Origin: Didymella arachidicola
Lineage: Eukaryota; Ascomycota; Dothideomycetes; Pleosporales; Didymellaceae
DNA: 64,000 nt
Assembly (NCBI GenBank): GCA_016630955.3
Contig: CM049986.1
Span: 1-64,000 of the forward strand
Direction: 5' to 3'
Position 1 is the first letter of the stretch. Every line of letters begins with the position of its first letter. Under the pieces are notes generated by a model. It made no database searches and had not been told where the DNA came from. It saw only the letters and a list, made by a program, of their open reading frames with translations. A program made the position numbers and the translations under genes. This document shows positions 28,539-37,888 of this stretch, in pieces.

Positions 28539-30586
28539 TTTCTACACTTTGGGTTGAGACACAGAACCCAATCGTTGTTGCCACATTCTTCGTTCTGCAC
28601 AAAGTGCATGTCTAATATTTCTTCCACGTCTGTAGTGATTCCGGGGAAGTGGAGGTTTGTACGCTTGTCCCAGAGGTGTTCTGCGCAGTAGGTGTCCATG
28701 CATTCCCACCAGTATTCCTCGCAGCTCTCGGGCTTGCTAGGAAACCATCCACTGTCCAGCTTGAACTGCTTATGGTCCTCACAGCCTTCGTGGTAGCATA
28801 GCATTGCTGGAAGTTGGGGGTGGCATGGATTCCTTATATCCTGGTGATACTGCTCTGTTTCGCTTTGTGTTGGCATAGTTGGTCGCCGATTGAAGTCGGG
28901 CTCGTCTCGGCTTCGTGCATACGAGTTGTAGGCGTCCAGATCTCGCTGTTTCGCAGTATTGTTCTTCTTCCACTGATTGAAGTCTTCTGTATGCCACTCC
29001 TTATTGGTCTTCCTGGCGTTGGCTATCTGTTGATCGAACTTTCCGAGTACTTCGGGGTCGCCGAGCAAATACTTTCGTGACCACGCAATCCTTTCCTTAG
29101 TCATCCATTCCTGGGTGTCACTAGTACCTTGCAGGTCTAACGGCTGGATGGTGACGCTTGGTGCTTCTTCCTTATGTTCAGGAATATTGTTGACAATGGT
29201 CAGGTTTATCGTTGGTATTTGAGGTCCCTGGGAGGCAAGAGTCTGGGTTGCTCGGTCGCGCGAGACCGGCGTGTCGTACTCTGTTGATCTGTCGCATACA
29301 AGTAGTCGTTTTCCTTCCTGAGAATAATACTTGTCGTTGTGTTGGTAGAAGGGTCCGTAGTACCGTTTGCCGACAATAATGGTGCCGTCCTGGGTGTCGC
29401 ACTCCACTACATGGTGTTTCCTGGGATCATTCTGGATCCACTGAGGGTGGTAGGGCGTTGGTGACCGAACTAGTTCGTTCGTTGTATCTTCGTCAGATTC
29501 TTCTACATGCTCGTCTTCCATAAGACAACCCATGTCTTCAGTGAGAACTTCCCATTCGTCACTGGTCTCGTTGTCGTCAGTGGTCAGCATGTTGAGCTGT
29601 CGAACCACTTGGTTCTTCATGCGACAATCGCGAGCGTAGTGGCCCACCTTGCCACAGCTGTAACAAGTCACTGAAGACTTATCACTGCGTTTGTTACTAC
29701 CCTTTTTCTTTTCATTCCATCGTTCAGGTCCTTTGTTAAGGTTGGAGAGGTCCATTGCCGCAGGGCCGTAGTATCCTCCACTTGTATCGTTGTGGACTCG
29801 GCGCCCTACGTTGGCTTGGTAATGGCTTCCTCGTTGCCCACGGCGATAGTTGTTATTACGCCACTGGTTTCGTGAGGTTTGGGGTGGGCGAGCGACCTGA
29901 GTCGCAACTCGCACACGAGGGTCCTCTCTCAATTCTTGTTGAAGGTCGTAGAGCTTGGTGTCGATACTGATCGCTTCGTGGACTAGCGCATCAAAGGTAT
30001 CGGTAGCTGCTGCAGTTCGCATGAGCTCTTCCTTGACCTTGGGTTTTAGGCCTTGTTTGAACATGGTCATCAGCGCGACGTCGTCCCAGCCGGTGAACGT
30101 GGCTACCTGCTGAAACTTAGCAGCGTAGTCCGCGGCGGATGCAGTTTGTCGGATGCGCTGAATCTCGCGTCGGGCGATGGTTGGTTCGTTGTGTACTCCA
30201 AATACCTGGCGGATCTGTTCCTTGAACAGATCGAAGTCTTCGATCCATGGGTCGATATCCGCGGAGTTGCTTGCTCCGTCATGGTAGCGGCGGATAAATG
30301 GTTTGATCCAAGTGAACGCGCGATCCTTCATGAAGGTTGACGCCAAAGTGACGCGTTTCTCTTCTGGGATGCGTTCTCCCTGGAACATAAAGAACAGGTC
30401 GAACTTCATAAGCCAGTCTTCCAGTTTGTCACGAGTACCATCGAAGGTCTCGGGCTTAGCTACTGGGTAGGTGCTCGTAGAGACGGGGGCCGCTGCCTCC
30501 TCGTCCATGTCGAGATCGTCATCAGCCGTACGGCGTGATGCGTTGGAGTTGCTAGGGGTAGCACGTGTTCCTGAGGTAGTACTCAT
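28355..30586 (-). CDS. gag: gypsy Gag, copy 3
   Basis: 743 residues from ATG 30586. Capsid region as in copy 2 and knuckle CYSCGKVGHYARDC. The C-terminal extension is diverged: the first two C-x4-C-x2-H motifs are kept (CYHEGCEDH, CMDTYCAEH) and the third reads CLNPKCRKC, with Cys replacing His. The motif spacing survives while surrounding residues change. Confidence 0.92.
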   Translation of the reverse strand: MSTTSGTRATPSNSNASRRTADDDLDMDEEAAAPVSTSTYPVAKPETFDGTRDKLEDWLMKFDLFFMFQGERIPEEKRVTLASTFMKDRAFTWIKPFIRRYHDGASNSADIDPWIEDFDLFKEQIRQVFGVHNEPTIARREIQRIRQTASAADYAAKFQQVATFTGWDDVALMTMFKQGLKPKVKEELMRTAAATDTFDALVHEAISIDTKLYDLQQELREDPRVRVATQVARPPQTSRNQWRNNNYRRGQRGSHYQANVGRRVHNDTSGGYYGPAAMDLSNLNKGPERWNEKKKGSNKRSDKSSVTCYSCGKVGHYARDCRMKNQVVRQLNMLTTDDNETSDEWEVLTEDMGCLMEDEHVEESDEDTTNELVRSPTPYHPQWIQNDPRKHHVVECDTQDGTIIVGKRYYGPFYQHNDKYYSQEGKRLLVCDRSTEYDTPVSRDRATQTLASQGPQIPTINLTIVNNIPEHKEEAPSVTIQPLDLQGTSDTQEWMTKERIAWSRKYLLGDPEVLGKFDQQIANARKTNKEWHTEDFNQWKKNNTAKQRDLDAYNSYARSRDEPDFNRRPTMPTQSETEQYHQDIRNPCHPQLPAMLCYHEGCEDHKQFKLDSGWFPSKPESCEEYWWECMDTYCAEHLWDKRTNLHFPGITTDVEEILDMHFVQNEECGNNDWVLCLNPKCRKCWSLKHLSGFLPQDESFLDMWRRSALKGPDESVFSTTSRAPGIDVRIPMRPIPSSDSLSC
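28484..28490 (-). promoter_or_regulatory. -1 ribosomal frameshift heptamer, copy 3
   Basis: T TTT TTA in the Gag frame, followed after 7 bases by a compact GC hairpin GGCGC-CGGA-GCGCC. Spacing and strength suit a frameshift stimulator; the stem is stronger than in copies 2 and 4. Confidence 0.87.
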
Positions 30587-30603
30587 CTTGGGGGTGTTCA
30601 AAA

Positions 30604-31067
30604 TGTTGAAGTTGTACTTTAAGCAAAGCTCGTAAGCACTAGTTCTGTTGGTTCTCAGGGATAAGTACGGTAACAGGGACACGAAGGGTGGAGTTGCAAT
30701 GAGGTGTACAGATATGATCTGTCAGTCTCGAAGGCAGGGGTAACGATGAGTAGTACAGAGTAGACTGTCTAGCTCGAAGGTTGGTTGAGATCCAAAGACA
30801 AACTTGATTGACTAGGTTGAACACGAACTGTAAGAGTTGTGTTCCTACGTACTATATACTATTCCTGTATCCTGAGTACCTGTAGTCTCCGGGATACCTG
30901 TGGTCTCCGGGATACCTGTGGTCTCCGGGATACCTGTGGTCTCCGGGATACTTGTGCTTGGCGGGATACCAGTCACGTGACTTGTGGGACACATATGCGT
31001 CACCCCGCACTACTGCAGTAGAGTCCGTTCGTCTACTTGTGGCTTCCCTTCTCCTGTGATCGTAACA
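30604..31067 (-). repeat. 5' LTR of gypsy copy 3
   Basis: 464 bp, apparently identical to the 3' LTR, including the CTCCGGGATAC tandem units. The TTGAACAC primer-like site lies immediately inside it, before the gag ATG. Confidence 0.94.
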
Positions 31068-31171
31068 GTATAGTCTTAGTAGAAGTGCGCATTTTACTTA
31101 CCTATGTATTTTGCTTACTGCTTACATTAGTTAAATAATAATATAGGCCTTACTTAGCTTTAGTAGGTATT
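31068..31171. other. Spacer between gypsy copies 3 and 4
   Basis: About 100 bp of AT-rich sequence starting with the right-hand GTATA duplication of copy 3. No gene or recognisable relic. Confidence 0.5.
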
Positions 31172-31651
31172 TGTTACGATCTCCGAGTTGCGAGGTACTG
31201 ATAGGAAGCGGGGCATCGCTAAGGATGACAGCGTGTCACCAATCACGGGACTCCGGGATGGCATCCCGCCAAGACGTGACCTCCGGGATGGCATGACCTC
31301 CGGGGATGGCATGACCTCCGGGGATGGCACGACCTCCGGGATGGCAAGACCTCCGGGGATGGCACAACCCTTGGGATGACCTCCATTACCTTCACTATAT
31401 AATCTAGTAGGAACACAACTCTTACAGTTCGTGTTCAATCCTAAGTTAAAGTTTGTCTTTGGATCTCAAACCCAACCTTCGAGCTAGACAGTCTACTCTG
31501 TACTACTCATCGTTACCCTGCTCTCAAGACTGACAGATCGTATCTGTACACCTTATTGCAACCGACCCCTTCGGCTTCCTGTCACCGTACTCATCCCCGA
31601 GAACCAATAGAATTAGTGCTTACGAGCTTTGCTTAAAGTACGACTTCAACA
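31172..31651 (+). repeat. 5' LTR of gypsy copy 4 with TATA box and self-priming site
   Basis: 480 bp. U3 has six imperfect units of the type ACCTCCGGGATGGCATG (31246-31380). TATATAA lies at 31396-31402, and GTGTTCAATC, the likely transcript start, at 31431. TTGAACAC at 31654-31661, two bases after the LTR, is the exact complement of GTGTTCAA. The gag ATG follows at 31669, leaving no room for a conventional tRNA primer site. Confidence 0.93.
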
Positions 31652-31668
31652 TTTTGAACACCCCCAAG

Positions 31669-33921
31669 ATGAGTACTACCTCAGGATCCCGTGCTACCCC
31701 AAGCAACTCCAACGCATCACGCCGTACGGCTGATGACGATCTCGACATGGACGAGGAGGCAGCGGCGCCTGCCCCTACCAGTGTTTACCCAGTGGCTAAA
31801 CCCGAGGCCTTTGATGGCACTCGCGACAAGCTGGAAGACTGGCTCATGAAGTTCGATCTGTTTTTCATGTTCCAAGGAGAACGCATCCCAGAGGAGAAAC
31901 GTGTCACTTTTGTGAGTACGTTTATGAAGGATCGCGCGTTCACTTGGATCAAACCCTTTATTCGCCGTTACCACGACGGAGCAAGCAACTCAGCAGACAT
32001 CGACCCATGGATCGAAGACTTCGATCTGTTCAAAGAACAGATTCGCCAAGTATTTGGAGTGCACAACGAACCAACCATCGCCCGACGCGAGATTCAGCGC
32101 ATCCGACAAACTGCGTCCGCCGCCGACTACGCTGCTAAGTTTCAGCAAGTAGCTACGTTCACCGGCTGGGACGACGTTGCGCTGATGACCATGTTCAAAC
32201 AAGGCCTTAAGCCCAAGGTCAAGGAAGAGCTCATGCGGACTGCCGCAGCTACCGATACCTTCGACGCGTTAGTAAACGAAGCAATCAGTATCGACGTCAA
32301 GCTCTACGACCTTCAACAAGAATTACGAGAGGACCCTCGTGTGCGAGTCGTGACTCAGGTCGCTCGCCCACCCCAGGCTCCACGCAACCAGTGGCGCAAC
32401 AACAACTACCGCCGTGGTCAACGTGGTGGCCTTTACCAAGCCAACATGGGACGCCGTGTCCACAACGATACGAACAGTGGATACTACGGTCCTGCAGCAA
32501 TGGACCTCTCCAACATTAACAAAGGACCTGAACGATGGAATGAGAAAAAGAAGGGTAGTAACAACCGCGGTGATAAGTCTTCAGTGACTTGTTACGGCTG
32601 TGGCAAGACAGGCCACTACGCCCGCGACTGTCGCATGAAGAACAAAGTGACCAGACAGCTGAACATGCTGGCTCATGACGACAGCGGCGACCAAGAGTGG
32701 GAGGTCGTTACTAATGAGATGGGACGTCTCATGGAAGACCCCACTTCCGGACTTGACAACGACTACATCGAGGAGTCCGATGAGGATGCTCCAAGCAAGC
32801 AAATCCGGTCACCAACACCCTACCCTAAGGAAGAGTGGATTGACAATGATCCCCGTCAACACCATGTGGTAGAGTGCGACATTAAGGACGGCAGCGCTAT
32901 TGTTGGCAAACGATACTACGATTCCTTTTTCCGGCTCAACGACAAGTACTATTCAAAGGAAGGGAAACGTTTAATTGTATGCGACAAAACGCAACATAGT
33001 CAGGACATGATGGTCTCGCGCGACCAATCCACCCAGACTCCTGCTTTCCGAGAACCCAAAGCACCAACGATAAACTTGACCATTGTCAACAACATCCCAG
33101 AGCACAAGGGAGAAGCGTCATCCGTCACTATTCAGACACCAAGCCTACAGGATGTCGAGTCTGTCCGTGATTGGATGACGGAAGAAAATATTCAACGGTC
33201 AAGACGGTACTTGCTCGGTGACCCCGAAGCACTTAAGAGATTCGACCAACAGGTAGCCAATGCACAGAAAACCAACAAAGAATGGCACACGGAAGACTTT
33301 ATCCGCTGGAAAGAAAGCAACTCTGCAACTCAGCAACAGCTGGACGACTACAACTTATACGCTCGAAGTCGAGACGAACCCGACTTCGACCGACAGCCCG
33401 CTTTGCCAACGCCGAGCTATACGTTGAAGCTGTTCCAGGATATTCGAAACCCGTACCATCCTCGACTACCACCTACGCAGTGCTACCACGAAGCCTGCGA
33501 AGACCACAGACAGTACAAACTGAACAGTGGATGGTTTCCGAGTAAGCCCGAGGGCTGCGAGGAATACTGGTGGGAATGTACGGATACCTATTGCGCAGAG
33601 CACTTGTGGGATAAACGCACGAATCTCCACTTTCCAGGAATTGAATGTGTGGAAGACATATTCAACATGCACATGGTACAAAACGAGAGGTGCTACGGCC
33701 ACGAATGGGCTGAGTGTTTCCATCCGAAGTGCAGGAACCACGAGACACTAAAACGCCTGAGCGGTTTTATGCCCCAGGACGAGTCTTTTTTAGACATATG
33801 GCAAACAGACGCCAAGGACAACCCGGACGAGAGCTTTTTCTCAACGCAGTCCAGGGCTCCCGGAATCGACGTCAGGATTCCAATGAGGCCCAGTCCCTCA
33901 TCAAATTCCCTGTCGTGCTAG
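31669..33921 (+). CDS. gag: gypsy Gag, copy 4
   Basis: 750 residues, nearly the same as copy 2: capsid region, knuckle CYGCGKTGHYARDC (about 307-320), long acidic linker, and C-terminal C-x4-C-x2-H motifs (CYHEACEDH, CTDTYCAEH, CFHPKCRNH). The last ~205 bp overlap the pol frame. Confidence 0.94.
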   Translation: MSTTSGSRATPSNSNASRRTADDDLDMDEEAAAPAPTSVYPVAKPEAFDGTRDKLEDWLMKFDLFFMFQGERIPEEKRVTFVSTFMKDRAFTWIKPFIRRYHDGASNSADIDPWIEDFDLFKEQIRQVFGVHNEPTIARREIQRIRQTASAADYAAKFQQVATFTGWDDVALMTMFKQGLKPKVKEELMRTAAATDTFDALVNEAISIDVKLYDLQQELREDPRVRVVTQVARPPQAPRNQWRNNNYRRGQRGGLYQANMGRRVHNDTNSGYYGPAAMDLSNINKGPERWNEKKKGSNNRGDKSSVTCYGCGKTGHYARDCRMKNKVTRQLNMLAHDDSGDQEWEVVTNEMGRLMEDPTSGLDNDYIEESDEDAPSKQIRSPTPYPKEEWIDNDPRQHHVVECDIKDGSAIVGKRYYDSFFRLNDKYYSKEGKRLIVCDKTQHSQDMMVSRDQSTQTPAFREPKAPTINLTIVNNIPEHKGEASSVTIQTPSLQDVESVRDWMTEENIQRSRRYLLGDPEALKRFDQQVANAQKTNKEWHTEDFIRWKESNSATQQQLDDYNLYARSRDEPDFDRQPALPTPSYTLKLFQDIRNPYHPRLPPTQCYHEACEDHRQYKLNSGWFPSKPEGCEEYWWECTDTYCAEHLWDKRTNLHFPGIECVEDIFNMHMVQNERCYGHEWAECFHPKCRNHETLKRLSGFMPQDESFLDIWQTDAKDNPDESFFSTQSRAPGIDVRIPMRPSPSSNSLSC

Positions 33922-36900
33922 AAGGCACCAGGATGACGGCATTGTTGGACTCAGGAGCACAGAGCAACTACGTGTCTCAATCCGCTATCGCGCAAGCAGG
34001 CTTGCAGAAGCGAAGAAAGGAGGAACCATACCCTTTACGAGTAGCCAACGGAGAACCAATGCCAGGAGAGTCGACTGTGACCCACGAAGTGGTACAGCGA
34101 CGTCTGAAAGTATTCAACCACGAGGAATTGATAGACCTAGATGTTCTGGGAACGGCCGCCCACGATATCATATTAGGACTTCCTTGGTTAAGAGAGCACA
34201 ATCCATGGATCGACTGGAAGAACCAGCGAATAACGCTCACGTGTCACGGATCAGGTACACCCGGACAGCGACCCGCGCAGCTCACGACGCAGCTGGTGGA
34301 TGAGAAGGAGATCAACAACATCTCTTCGAACAAGACGCGCCAAGTTAGAGCGGTCGACCGCGCAGATACCAACCAGCCCCAGGATCACAAAGCGACGGTT
34401 AAGGAGAACAGTACAACTCCTGACATCCCGGACGAATACAGAGAGTTTATAGACCTCTTCCGCGATGAGAAGACTGCGAAGGCATTACCGCAGCACCAAG
34501 AATGGGACCACGAGATTAAGCTCGAGCCAGGCAAGAAGCCCCCATTCGGGCCCATATACCAGATGTCAGAAAAGGAACTTGAGGAGCTGCGCAACTACCT
34601 TAAGGAGAACCTCGACAAAGGATTCATTCGAGAATCAGAATCCCCAGCAGGATTTCCCGTTCTATTCGTACCAAAGAAAGATGGCAAGCTACGACCTTGT
34701 ATCGATTACCGAAAGCTCAACGATATCACGATCAAGAATCGTTACCCGCTACCGAACATCAGCGAACTTCAGGATCGGTTAGCAGGAGCACAGTACTTCA
34801 CTGCGTTAGACTTAAGAGGAGCATACAACCTCATCCGCATGAAGGAGGGCGAAGAATGGAAGACGGCGTTTAGAACCCGTTATGGTCATTACGAGTATTT
34901 GGTTATGCCGTTCGGGCTCACCAACGCACCAGCGACATGTCAAGCCCTAATCAACAACGTGCTAAGGGCACACTTGGACATTACCGTGGTGGCGTACCTC
35001 GATGACATCCTAGTGTACAGCAAAACACTAGAAGAGCATGTCGAACACGTACGACAAGTGCTTGCCTGCCTAGGAGCAGCGCACCTACGCTTAAAACCCG
35101 AGAAGTGCGAGTGGCACAAGGAGGAAGTCGAATTCCTAGGGTTTGTAGTGGGACGATATGGAGTCAAGATGAGCCAAGCAAAGATTCAGGTTGTGAAGGA
35201 TTGGCCAACACCCAAAACCGTCAAGAACATCCAAGAGTTCCTTGGGTTTGTCAACTTCAACCGACGCTTCATCAAGGATTACTCCACGAAGGCCTTGCCG
35301 CTTACGAAACTTACGCGGAAGGACACACCCTTCAAGTGGGGCGAGGATCAGGACAAAGCTTTTGAAACGTTGAAACAGGCTTGTATAGATCCACCCACGT
35401 TGGTTACATTCAGGAGCGGAGAACCGCTACGAATGGAAACAGATGCCTCAGATCTGGCATTAGGAGCATGCATCACACAGGAACGAGATGGTCAATGGCA
35501 CCCGATTGCCTACTACTCACGCAAGTTCTCAGGACCCGAAGAACGATACGACGTACACGACAAAGAACTGCTCGCGATCGTATCTGCCCTAGAACATTGG
35601 CGAGTCTACGCTGAAAGTTGTTCGGAACTTACGATCTACACGGATCACAAAAACCTGGTACATTTCACGACAACAAAGGTATTGAACAGACGACAAGTAC
35701 GATGGTCTGAGACCCTCGGACAATATAAGTTCAAGATCCTCTATACACCAGGAAAGGACAACGGTAGAGCCGACGCACTCAGTCGACGACACGACCTCGC
35801 AGGATCCAAGACGATCAACGAATCGGCGATTCTTGGCGTTAATAGCGACGGATCGTTAGGACCGTCCCAGCAGCTCAACAATATGATGCTAGTACGTCAA
35901 GAGCATCATGTACCATCACAGGTACCAGAGGAACTGGAGGAAGAAGTCATAAGCAGTCACCACGATGACCCGCTTCATGGACACCCCGGTATCACCAGAA
36001 CAATGGAACTCATCAAGAGACATTACGAGTTCCCGAACATGCGCGACAAGGTCGCCAAGTTCATCAAGAATTGCGTAAGCTGTCAACAGAACAAACACAG
36101 CGCGCACGCCAAGTATGGAGAAGCACAGGCAATGGAGCCGCCAAAGGCACCATGGACGAACATTACGATGGATTTCGTTACACAGCTACCTGTCTCCAAG
36201 GATCCTGTAACAGGATACACCTACGACTCAATCTTCGTTGTAGTGGATCGATTCACGAAAGCCGCTGAGTTTGTGCCTTTCCGCCACAGCTACACTGCAG
36301 AGCAGCTCGCACGAGTGTACCTGGATAGGATTGTTCGACACCACGGCATTTCCGAATCAATCATTAGCGATAGAGACAAGTTGTTTACATCGAACTACTG
36401 GACCACGCTGTTAGCAGCTATTGGTACCAAGAAAAAATTGTCAACCGCGTATCATCCGCAGACGGATGGCCAAACGGAACGAGTGAACCAAACAATGGAG
36501 ACGTACCTCCGCATCTACTGCAACCAGCAGCAAGACAACTGGGTTTCACTGCTACCTATGGCACAAATCGCGTACAATAACAAATTGTCGGAAGCAACAG
36601 GCGTAACGCCGTTCTTTGCAAACCACGGGAGACACCCAAATCTCTTTACCAGATCATTGGACAGTAACATTCAAACGGAATCAGCGATTAACTCAGTCGA
36701 AGCACTGAAGGAAGTACACAGAAAATCGCTCGATAACATCGCTAAAGCTCAGTCACGGAGCATCTCTTATGTTAACAAGAAACGAAAAACGGCGCCTCTG
36801 CTAAAGGAGGGGGATAAAGTGTATCTCCTTACGAAAAACCTACGCACACGGCGACCAACGAAAAAACTGGACAAAGTCAAGGTCGGACCATTTTTCATTT

Positions 36901-37292
36901 CCAAGCAAATCAGCCCAGTCAACTATCGACTTGCGCTGCCCAAGGATGCAAAGATCCATCCAGTGTTCCACATCTCGCTGTTGGAACCAGCCGACCCTAG
37001 AACGCCGATCCAGCAAGACTTTCACTACCAGGCAGACGGCCAGGACGAGTGGGAAGTCGAGAAAGTAATTAAACATCGAAAAACCAAAAAAAACAACGAA
37101 TACCTAGTCAAGTGGTTAGGATACCCAGACTCGGAAAACACGTGGGAACCAGAATCAAACCTCACGAACTGCCGCCAGTTGCTGACGCAGTATCGAAATT
37201 CTGTGGCCAGTACGGCACAGGATCCACAGGGTTTCCAGCAAGAAAGTCAACAAAGAGTTGGTCAGACGAGAGACCAAAAGAAGAATCGTTAG
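33714..37292 (+). CDS. pol: gypsy Pol polyprotein, copy 4
   Basis: 1192 codons open, reached by -1 frameshift at 33786. Protease LLDSGAQSNYVS, reverse transcriptase YLDDILVYSK, RNase H METDASDLALGA, integrase (HHCC, MDFVTQLP, SDRDKLFTSNYW, HPQTDGQTERVN), GPF module and chromodomain are all present. The final 131 bp are shared, on the other strand, with the antisense gene. Confidence 0.95.
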   Translation: MFPSEVQEPRDTKTPERFYAPGRVFFRHMANRRQGQPGRELFLNAVQGSRNRRQDSNEAQSLIKFPVVLEGTRMTALLDSGAQSNYVSQSAIAQAGLQKRRKEEPYPLRVANGEPMPGESTVTHEVVQRRLKVFNHEELIDLDVLGTAAHDIILGLPWLREHNPWIDWKNQRITLTCHGSGTPGQRPAQLTTQLVDEKEINNISSNKTRQVRAVDRADTNQPQDHKATVKENSTTPDIPDEYREFIDLFRDEKTAKALPQHQEWDHEIKLEPGKKPPFGPIYQMSEKELEELRNYLKENLDKGFIRESESPAGFPVLFVPKKDGKLRPCIDYRKLNDITIKNRYPLPNISELQDRLAGAQYFTALDLRGAYNLIRMKEGEEWKTAFRTRYGHYEYLVMPFGLTNAPATCQALINNVLRAHLDITVVAYLDDILVYSKTLEEHVEHVRQVLACLGAAHLRLKPEKCEWHKEEVEFLGFVVGRYGVKMSQAKIQVVKDWPTPKTVKNIQEFLGFVNFNRRFIKDYSTKALPLTKLTRKDTPFKWGEDQDKAFETLKQACIDPPTLVTFRSGEPLRMETDASDLALGACITQERDGQWHPIAYYSRKFSGPEERYDVHDKELLAIVSALEHWRVYAESCSELTIYTDHKNLVHFTTTKVLNRRQVRWSETLGQYKFKILYTPGKDNGRADALSRRHDLAGSKTINESAILGVNSDGSLGPSQQLNNMMLVRQEHHVPSQVPEELEEEVISSHHDDPLHGHPGITRTMELIKRHYEFPNMRDKVAKFIKNCVSCQQNKHSAHAKYGEAQAMEPPKAPWTNITMDFVTQLPVSKDPVTGYTYDSIFVVVDRFTKAAEFVPFRHSYTAEQLARVYLDRIVRHHGISESIISDRDKLFTSNYWTTLLAAIGTKKKLSTAYHPQTDGQTERVNQTMETYLRIYCNQQQDNWVSLLPMAQIAYNNKLSEATGVTPFFANHGRHPNLFTRSLDSNIQTESAINSVEALKEVHRKSLDNIAKAQSRSISYVNKKRKTAPLLKEGDKVYLLTKNLRTRRPTKKLDKVKVGPFFISKQISPVNYRLALPKDAKIHPVFHISLLEPADPRTPIQQDFHYQADGQDEWEVEKVIKHRKTKKNNEYLVKWLGYPDSENTWEPESNLTNCRQLLTQYRNSVASTAQDPQGFQQESQQRVGQTRDQKKNR
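33786..33792 (+). promoter_or_regulatory. -1 ribosomal frameshift heptamer, copy 4
   Basis: T TTT TTA across Gag codons TCT TTT TTA. After slippage the read is TTT TTT AGA CAT ATG, giving FFRHM in the pol frame. A short TGGC...GCCA stem lies downstream. Confidence 0.86.
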
Positions 37293-37758
37293 CCTGTAAC
37301 CAGCCAGGATCAGCCCAAGGATCGGAGACAAGGGGGCCGGTAGCGGTACTCGAACTTTCCGCCTCTTGCGCCTGATCTTGCGCTTTCAGCAGCGCCAAAT
37401 CACGACGCGCAAATTGACGCTCACGATTCTCAACCTCCGCCAGCTCTAGACGAAGACGAGAAGTCTCAGCCTCTGCACGAAGGAGTGCGAGTCGCTTCTC
37501 TTCTTTCTCCTGCTCAACCTTTTCCCATTCCCCTTCAGGAACAAACAAGCTACACTCCGCCTTCACGGAGATGCAGCCAGCACATCGACCAGTAGCGGTA
37601 TCGACAAAACACCGAAAGTTCTTTTCTTCACACCTTTTACAACGGAACGCCATTTCTAGCGAACGCTCTTGAACGCGACGAGCACGAGCACGACGCTCCT
37701 CAGTGGACGACTGCGAGCGCGGGCCTCGCGGCTTTCGTGTTCCGGAATCCTTCGGCAT
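37162..37758 (-). CDS. Antisense Zn2Cys6-like accessory protein of copy 4
   Basis: 198 residues on the strand opposite to gag-pol. Cluster CKRCEEKNFRC...CAGCISVKAEC has all six cysteines with Zn2Cys6 spacing. It is followed by a Glu/Arg-rich coiled coil and a tail ending DPVPYWPQNFDTASATGGSS. TATAAGTA lies about 50 bp upstream of the ATG (minus strand, near 37805-37812). Copy 2 and copy 4 proteins differ mainly by a patch in the coiled coil (LALLRAEAETSRLRLELAEV versus LELARFEEATARAKRELLEL). Confidence 0.8.
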   Translation of the reverse strand: MPKDSGTRKPRGPRSQSSTEERRARARRVQERSLEMAFRCKRCEEKNFRCFVDTATGRCAGCISVKAECSLFVPEGEWEKVEQEKEEKRLALLRAEAETSRLRLELAEVENRERQFARRDLALLKAQDQAQEAESSSTATGPLVSDPWADPGWLQANDSSFGLSSDQLFVDFLAGNPVDPVPYWPQNFDTASATGGSS

Positions 37759-37888
37759 GGTTAGGGAGGCTATGGAACTTCATAAGGAGACGACCTACGA
37801 ACAGTACTTATAGGACGGGACCTACCCTGCGACCCACGGCACGGATAAACGATATATCGAGGACGATATGCTGAGAGGGGAGAGGTAG

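Larger units (their letters stand above)
23932..31067 (-). mobile_element. Ty3/gypsy copy 3, full length with TSD
   Basis: 7136 bp with two 464-bp LTRs and a perfect 5-bp target duplication GTATA (23927-23931 and 31068-31072). gag, pol and the antisense gene are all open. Coding sequence is close to copies 2 and 4 but with clear differences in the Gag C terminus and U3, so it is a separate subfamily. Confidence 0.96.

Noticed and set aside
33714..33785. Independent translation start of pol at its first in-frame codons
   Set aside because: The -1 slippery heptamer in all three copies explains expression, and residues before it are shadow translation of gag.
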